Source: UMGS1532 sp045594795
GTDB lineage: Bacteria; Bacillota; Clostridia; Oscillospirales; Acutalibacteraceae
Direction: 5' to 3'
Length of the DNA: 9,501 bases
Assembly (NCBI GenBank): GCA_045594795.1
Contig: JAZNZF010000006.1
Location: 1 to 9,501 of the forward strand
Shown here: piece after piece, positions 6,434 to 9,501 of the stretch
How positions within the stretch are numbered: position 1 is the first letter of the stretch
Layout: every line of letters starts with the position of its first letter
Position numbers and translations under genes: made by a program
Notes under the pieces: generated by a model
Databases searched by the model: none
What the model was told of the DNA's origin: nothing
The model's input: only the letters and a program-made list of their open reading frames with translations

Positions 6434-7264
6434 ATGGCAACTTATAAAAGTTATTATAATGAGTATGAGAAAAATAATCTTTCGGCTGTGCAAAAACGCA
6501 TTGCGGAGCAACAAAATAAAAATACAGCTATGAGCAATCAGTATGTTGCTGACCGAAACGCTATAGTAGATAAAAATATCTCTAACTCGGTTAATAAGGT
6601 GCAGGGGGAGATTGACAAGCTCCCCACCGCTTACCAAGCCTCCTTTGATGCCAATGCTATTCAGCAGAAGATTAACGAGCGACAGGTAGCCGAGCGTATG
6701 GCTAATATGGGCCTTACCAACAGCGGTCTTAACCGCACTCAGCAGACCGCCATTAACATTCAGCGCTCTAACGCCGATGCCGCACTCCGTCAGCAGATGA
6801 ATGCCGCAACCGCTTCACTTAAACAGCAGATTGCAGACCTTTATGCTTCGGGTGAAAGCCAAAAGGCAGATATTGCCTCTAAGGCGAGGTATGAGCTTGA
6901 GCAGAAAAATCAATCTGTTTATGATACGGGTATGACTAATTTTTATTCTGCCGCTGACTCCTATGCTAACCAACGCCTTGAAAACGATGCACTTATTGAA
7001 AAGGCAAGAATTGAGGCTGCTGCTAAAGCTGAAGAAGCGAGGATTAAAGCAGAGGCTAATAAACTTAAGTTGACCGAGGAGTATTATGATACCGCGGTAT
7101 CTACATATCTAGCAGAAGGCGAAAAAGGGTTGAGTCAATACATTTCAAAACTAGAAATGCTTGGCTATGACGAGAACACCCTTAACAACTTAGTTGAAAA
7201 TATTATTCGCAACAACAGAAGGCAATATATAATTGATTTGCAAAACTCTTTGTTTGAGGATTAG
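6434..7264 (+). CDS. Helical virion protein, possible ejection protein
   Basis: This encodes 276 residues; its ATG directly abuts the previous stop, with GGGGGTGA at 6418-6425 as ribosome binding site. It is nearly all predicted helix. A Gln/Asn-rich N terminus leads to RMANMGLTNSGLNRTQQTAI at residues 88-107, a compact turn motif I have seen in structural proteins of Firmicutes phages. Next come Gln/Ala-rich helices (about 110-150) and a strongly charged stretch at 186-217 built on AKAEEARIKAEANK, a coiled coil or single alpha helix. The C terminus (LEMLGYDENTLNNLVENIIR) is an amphipathic helical end. No signal peptide or membrane span is visible. Its place after the tail hub is where P22 has the tail needle gp26 and then ejection proteins gp14/gp7. 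An Ala/Gln-rich helical internal protein suits the second role better, and a coiled-coil needle is the alternative. The function is inferred. Confidence 0.55.
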   Translation: MATYKSYYNEYEKNNLSAVQKRIAEQQNKNTAMSNQYVADRNAIVDKNISNSVNKVQGEIDKLPTAYQASFDANAIQQKINERQVAERMANMGLTNSGLNRTQQTAINIQRSNADAALRQQMNAATASLKQQIADLYASGESQKADIASKARYELEQKNQSVYDTGMTNFYSAADSYANQRLENDALIEKARIEAAAKAEEARIKAEANKLKLTEEYYDTAVSTYLAEGEKGLSQYISKLEMLGYDENTLNNLVENIIRNNRRQYIIDLQNSLFED

Positions 7265-7282
7265 TGAAAGGTAGGCGGAATT

Positions 7283-9501
7283 ATGGCAAAAAATTGGGAA
7301 AAATATATTTCGCAAATCAGCGAGGAAGTAAGTTTTGAAGATGAAGCAAAAGAGACAATTGAAAAACTTAGTTCTCTTGAAAGTAAAAGAAAAAATGTAG
7401 TGAAAAATTCGGAAGTTTTTTCAAATCAATGGAATGATACCACATCTTCTAATCGTTATTTAAAAGAGGTGCAGAGCTATTATGATGATGTTGGAGAGAT
7501 TTTAACTACCTTAAAAAGCAATGAACCTAATTATAAAAAATATATAGGTCAAAAAAATTATAACGAATTAATTAAAAGTTTAAAGGAGCAAGCAAAGCAA
7601 AGAGAAGATATTGTTTCAAAATATTCAAATACTGTTAATTTATACTCTAAATATAAATCTGCTGATGAGTATAACACTGACGTTAAAAACCAAGGCTATT
7701 CGCAAAAATACAAGGGTTACACCTATAAGCAGATTAAGGATTTGCTTAGTAGTGATAGCTATAACGTTCAACGCCGTAGGGGTTTGATTGATGAAGCTGA
7801 GGCAAAATGGCTTAAAAATCAAATGTATGCTTTGGCAACATCTGCTGAAATACAGCAAGAGATAGAAGTGTTGGGTGGAGAAGAGAAATGGCAAGCACAA
7901 AAGAATAGTGCCGAAAAACAAAGGGTTATGACCGAAGGCGAAAAAAGACGAGCTATAAAAAACGGAACATTTAACTCTACTCTTGAAAGTGCAACCGAAT
8001 CACAAAAAGAAGCTCAGGCGAACCTTGACAAAATTTCATTGCTTAAAACTATTGCCGCCCAGAAAAAACGCCAAGAGGAATTTGATAAAAAGTGGGCGGA
8101 TGAGTTTGAAAAGTTTAAACAAGACGGTAAGCCAAATTCGAACGATCTTAAAAGGTTTGAAACTTTGGCGGCTGTTACGAAGGATGATGAATATTTAAAA
8201 TATTTATCTGATGATGAAAAAAGTTTTGCCGCTTCCCTTGCAGAAAAGAAAAGCGACAAAGTGGCTTTGGAGTATTACAACGACTTAATCGGTATACGGC
8301 TTGATGCACAATACAACCAAGATTTAATGCAGGGTGCGTATGATTTTTCTGCAGACGGTTTATTAGGTGGTGTTGGCGGCTCGCTTGCAAGTGTGGGCAC
8401 CTCTTTGGCTTCGGGTGTTGAGTATGCGGGTAATCTTTTATCGGGAAAGACCGACCGAAGGGTGCGCACTGCTACACTTACACAAGGCTTTCGTGAAGGT
8501 ACAAAATCACAGTGGGATAGCGAGTTTTGGGATTTTATCTATGATACAGGAATGTCGGGTGTGGATTCTATTGCCGCTGCGGGTATAAGTGCAATGGCAC
8601 CTTATTTGGGTGAAGTTTTGCTCGGTGGTTCCGCTGCTGCATCCACCTTTAATGATGCACTTGACAGAGGCGTAACGGGCGGTGATGCAATACTTTCCTC
8701 AGTTGCGGCAGGTGTGGCTGAATCACTGTTTGAACACGTTAGTATTGGAAATCTGTCTTCTTTAAAACCTAGTAGCTTTGCGGGTCTGGGCTTCACCAAA
8801 GCGGGTATTAAAAAGGCGGCAACGGAAATCGGCAAGCAGATGCTTGTTAATGCTACCGAGGAAACCCTTACCGAAATTGCAAATGTTGTTTCCGACCAGC
8901 TTATTAACGGTGAGCTTTCAAGCTATGCGATAGCCGTTAAGGATTACTATATGCAGGGTATGACACCCGATGAAGCAAAGAAAAAGGCGGCTGAGGATGT
9001 AGGCAAGCAGGTGCTTCTTGCGGGTGCCTCGGGCTTGCTTATGGGTTTTGGGTTTGGTGCCGGCGGTTCGGTTGTGGGACTTTCCTCTTCTCAGATTAAA
9101 AACAGTAAAAACGGTAACACAATAATCTCTAACAGCAATGTAGAAACGCTTAAAATCCTTGCCGCGGATAGTGATACTAAAAACATTGTTAAGGATGCCG
9201 AGAAGTTAACCGAAAAATCCAAGCCTTCCGAGGTGGGCTCGGTATTTAATCGTTTGGTTGAAAATGCGGTGGAAAGCTCGGTTAAGCAAATGACACCTAT
9301 ACTACTTGAAAACGGGGCGAAAGAGGGTGGCTCGAACTCCGCCAAAGCTCGGGCTTTACAAATTGCACAGTCTGTTTTTAAGAAAAAAGACAGTAATGTT
9401 GCTAACCTTATGAGAAACAGAGTTACAAGTGATGTTTACACTGCCTTTGCAAAGGAAGGTAAATACGGCGGTGATATGCTTTTAGCACTAAAGGAATTAG
9501 C
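7283..9501 (+). CDS. Very large virion/ejection-type protein, 3' end missing
   Basis: One frame runs without a stop from the ATG at 7283, preceded by AGGCGG at 7273-7278, to the right edge, giving 739 residues so far. Residues 1-350 are hydrophilic, Lys/Glu/Tyr-rich helix with coiled-coil stretches (about 15-60 and 195-290) and AT-rich codons. From about 355 the protein becomes glycine- and alanine-rich: residues 359-388 (GLLGGVGGSLASVGTSLASG...), 424-456 (GMSGVDSIAAAGISAMAPYL..., then LLGGSAAAS), and 577-600 (VLLAGASGLLMGFGFGAGGS) are candidate membrane or glycine-zipper segments. Between them lie FNDALDRGVTGGDAILSSVA (456-475) and EETLTEIANVVSDQLINGE, a pattern I recall from giant Clostridia phage and mobile-element proteins. 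Beyond 600 it is soluble helix again. The likely role is an internal virion protein that enters the cell envelope or cell with the DNA. Such proteins often carry lytic or effector domains further along, which this window does not show. A tape measure is less likely. Confidence 0.65.
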   Translation, partial: MAKNWEKYISQISEEVSFEDEAKETIEKLSSLESKRKNVVKNSEVFSNQWNDTTSSNRYLKEVQSYYDDVGEILTTLKSNEPNYKKYIGQKNYNELIKSLKEQAKQREDIVSKYSNTVNLYSKYKSADEYNTDVKNQGYSQKYKGYTYKQIKDLLSSDSYNVQRRRGLIDEAEAKWLKNQMYALATSAEIQQEIEVLGGEEKWQAQKNSAEKQRVMTEGEKRRAIKNGTFNSTLESATESQKEAQANLDKISLLKTIAAQKKRQEEFDKKWADEFEKFKQDGKPNSNDLKRFETLAAVTKDDEYLKYLSDDEKSFAASLAEKKSDKVALEYYNDLIGIRLDAQYNQDLMQGAYDFSADGLLGGVGGSLASVGTSLASGVEYAGNLLSGKTDRRVRTATLTQGFREGTKSQWDSEFWDFIYDTGMSGVDSIAAAGISAMAPYLGEVLLGGSAAASTFNDALDRGVTGGDAILSSVAAGVAESLFEHVSIGNLSSLKPSSFAGLGFTKAGIKKAATEIGKQMLVNATEETLTEIANVVSDQLINGELSSYAIAVKDYYMQGMTPDEAKKKAAEDVGKQVLLAGASGLLMGFGFGAGGSVVGLSSSQIKNSKNGNTIISNSNVETLKILAADSDTKNIVKDAEKLTEKSKPSEVGSVFNRLVENAVESSVKQMTPILLENGAKEGGSNSAKARALQIAQSVFKKKDSNVANLMRNRVTSDVYTAFAKEGKYGGDMLLALKEL

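Noticed and set aside
8660..8695. Isolated TTGACA hexamers inside coding regions (also 6613, 5698, 8028) as internal promoters.
   Set aside because: None is followed by a TATAAT-like hexamer at 16-18 bases, and all lie inside well-supported genes.
7283..9501. Reading the giant protein as a tape measure protein.
   Set aside because: The N-terminal half lacks the usual repeating hydrophobic pattern, no tail tube gene precedes it, and the neck proteins look like a short-tail type. It remains possible because the C terminus is not visible.

Overview
The window is a slice of a late structural operon of a tailed bacteriophage or prophage, with every supportable gene on the + strand. Strong AGGAG-type ribosome binding sites, moderate GC, tight gene packing and the style of the capsid and neck proteins suggest a Firmicutes host, probably a gut-type Clostridia. 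The host and the free-phage versus prophage state cannot be proved from this slice: there is no integrase, lysogeny gene, host flank or attachment site in it.

Layout, left to right. (1) The 3' part of a scaffolding-type protein gene, cut by the left edge (3-698). (2) The HK97-fold-type major capsid protein (715-1644). (3) A 43-residue ORF (1662-1793), followed by a decayed tandem copy of its tail. (4) A strong intrinsic terminator (1832-1873) and a short leader. (5) The portal protein (1928-3757), overlapping by 4 bases (6) a 125-residue head-tail adaptor resembling P22 gp4 (3754-4131). (7) A 765-residue protein whose last two thirds reads like the P22 gp10 tail hub, with about 300 extra N-terminal residues encoded in AT-rich DNA (4136-6433). 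(8) A helical 276-residue virion protein (6434-7264). (9) A very large protein, open to the right edge with 739 residues visible (7283-9501), with a charged helical N-terminal half and several glycine/alanine-rich hydrophobic segments. It is the best candidate for a DNA-ejection or membrane-channel protein.

How the genes work together. Scaffold and coat build the procapsid. The portal forms the DNA entry/exit vertex, the gp4-like protein lengthens the portal ring, and the gp10-like hub closes the short tail. The last two genes lie where P22-type phages encode ejection (internal) proteins. No tape measure, major tail protein or tail chaperone is seen after the neck genes, which suggests a podovirus. 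The P22 resemblance rests on recalled P22 sequences read by eye, not on a search.

Unusual points: the portal lies downstream of the coat gene and behind a terminator; a P22-like neck sits in an apparently Gram-positive phage; the tail hub carries a large AT-rich extra domain; and the giant hydrophobic C-terminal protein continues out of view. I saw no tRNA, rRNA, CRISPR array, insertion sequence or riboswitch. Apart from the 134-base gap at 1794-1927, gene packing is nearly continuous, and no gene-free stretch exceeds 300 bases.
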